64,000 nucleotides of DNA from Pseudomonas mendocina. Its GTDB lineage: Bacteria; Pseudomonadota; Gammaproteobacteria; Pseudomonadales; Pseudomonadaceae. The translations under genes were made by a program, and so were the position numbers. Each line of letters begins with the position of its first letter. Position 1 is the first letter of the stretch. The stretch lies in NCBI RefSeq assembly GCF_003008615.1, contig NZ_CP027657.1:2542001-2606000 (forward strand), read 5' to 3'. Shown piece by piece: positions 63,137 to 64,000 of the stretch. Below the pieces are notes generated by a model. It ran no database searches. It was not told the DNA's origin and was given only the letters and a program-made list of their open reading frames with translations.

Positions 63137-64000
63137 ATGGAAGGCAGCTTCGACTACCTCATCGTCGGCGCCGGTTCCGCCGGCTGCGTGCTGGCCAACC
63201 GACTGAGTGCCGACCCGGCCGTGCGCGTGTGCCTGATCGAGGCCGGCGGCAGCGACGCCAGCCCGCGTGTGCAGATACCAGCCGGCACCATCACCCTGTA
63301 CAAGAGCAAGGTGTTCAGCTGGAACTACTTCTCCGCGCCGCAGAAGCACCTCGCCGGGCGCCGCCTGCACACTCCGCGCGGCAAGGCCCTTGGCGGCTCC
63401 AGCTCGATGAACAGCATGATCTACATCCGCGGTGACGCCAGCGACTATGACCGCTGGGAGGCCGCCGGCTGCCCCGGCTGGGGCTGGAACGACGTGCTGC
63501 CGTATTTCAAGAAATCCGAAGGCAACTGCCTGGGCCAATCGCTGCAGTATCACGGCACCCAGGGCGAGTTGCTGGTGGACAAGCCGCGCGATCCCAACCC
63601 GCTGTCCGAGCGCTACATCCGCGCCGCCGAACAGATTGGTCTGAAGCGCAACGACGACTTCAACGGCGGCAGCCTGGAAGGCGTTGGCCTCTATAACGTC
63701 ACCCAGAAGAACGCCCGGCGCCTGTCCAGCTACCGCGCCTTCGTCGCCCCGGTGCGTAAACGCGACAACCTCGTCGTGCTCACCGGCTGCGAAGTGGAGC
63801 GCCTGCTGCTCGATGGCGAGCGCGTCACGGGTCTGGAGCTGCGCCAGAACGGCCAGTGGCGCACCCTGCAGTGCAGCCGCGAAACCATCCTCTGCGCCGG
63901 TGCGCTGGGCTCGCCGCATATCCTGCTGAAATCCGGCATCGGCCCGAAGGCCGAGCTGGAGGCGGCCGGCGTGGCCTGCAAGGTCGACCTGCCCGGCGTC
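63137..64000 (+). CDS. GMC-family oxidoreductase (choline dehydrogenase-like), 3' end off the window
   Basis: 288 codons visible from ATG 63137 (MEGSFDYLIVGAGSAGCVLA). FAD-binding YLIVGAGSAGCVLANRLS and LIEAGG, then the GMC signature GKALGGSSSMNSMIYIRG (residues about 83-100) and GALGSPHILLKSGIG near 255. Catalytic His residues lie downstream outside the window. Should oxidise an alcohol (choline-like or related) to an aldehyde. One base after the ATPase stop, so in the importer operon. Confidence 0.92.
   Translation, partial: MEGSFDYLIVGAGSAGCVLANRLSADPAVRVCLIEAGGSDASPRVQIPAGTITLYKSKVFSWNYFSAPQKHLAGRRLHTPRGKALGGSSSMNSMIYIRGDASDYDRWEAAGCPGWGWNDVLPYFKKSEGNCLGQSLQYHGTQGELLVDKPRDPNPLSERYIRAAEQIGLKRNDDFNGGSLEGVGLYNVTQKNARRLSSYRAFVAPVRKRDNLVVLTGCEVERLLLDGERVTGLELRQNGQWRTLQCSRETILCAGALGSPHILLKSGIGPKAELEAAGVACKVDLPGV

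Overview
The window reads as a GC-rich Pseudomonas chromosome. The block algC-dut-coaBC-radC-(hypothetical)-peptide SBP-rpmB-rpmG has the order I remember from P. aeruginosa. The oscA-sbp-cysTWA and modABC sets and the short dispersed palindromes are also typical of the genus. Species is not resolvable by eye; the P. oleovorans/mendocina side of the genus is my guess. No tRNA, rRNA or CRISPR array was seen.

Layout. (1) 1-7.2 kb: housekeeping core, with AlgC (cut by the left edge), dUTPase, CoaBC, RadC, an SBP-type peptide-binding protein with a coupled downstream gene, and ribosomal proteins L28 and L33. (2) 7.4-16.8 kb: signalling and lipids, with a REC-HDOD protein, a 7TM-PAS-GGDEF-EAL protein, a fatty acid desaturase with a divergent AraC regulator, a flavoprotein and a chemoreceptor. 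(3) 16.8-31.0 kb: two apparently identical 1291-bp IS481-family insertion sequences in opposite orientation. They bracket 11.5 kb that carries a glutamine-synthetase-like/FAD-oxidoreductase pair (polyamine glutamylation type), a LysR/cysteine-hydrolase pair, a LuxR/nitrilase/APC-permease set, a PhoD-like phosphatase, a Crp-type regulator and an Mpo1-like membrane protein. (4) 31-42.5 kb: sulfur and molybdate acquisition (oscA, sbp, cysTWA, an RBBP9-type hydrolase, an atypical sigma-54-type AAA+ protein, modABC with a good ModE box). (5) 42.7-54.1 kb: a catabolic island with a flavin monooxygenase, RidA, DUF1028, ArgE-like deacylase, RpiR regulator, spermidine/putrescine-type ABC importer, P1-family aminopeptidase and NIPSNAP protein. 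(6) 54.2-64 kb: a chemoreceptor, LysR, aldehyde dehydrogenase, class III aminotransferase, taurine/NMT1-type ABC importer and a GMC oxidoreductase cut by the right edge.

How it works together. Regions 3, 5 and 6 look like nitrogen scavenging: importers bring in amines or acyl/peptidyl amines, hydrolases release amino groups, and flavoenzymes, a transaminase and a dehydrogenase oxidise the carbon skeleton. Dedicated LysR, RpiR and LuxR regulators sit beside them, each with a nearby dyad that could be its operator.

Most unusual signals. Both IS copies sit at exactly the same position and orientation inside a GTAGGGTGCGC-type palindrome and have their own 5-bp target duplications, which points to a site-specific IS481 element. 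A GIY-YIG gene is flanked by direct repeats of a palindromic array. The FMO/RidA/DUF1028/deacylase/P1-peptidase island has no obvious named substrate. Starts given here were chosen from ribosome-binding sites, overlaps and family length; several differ from the longest open frame.
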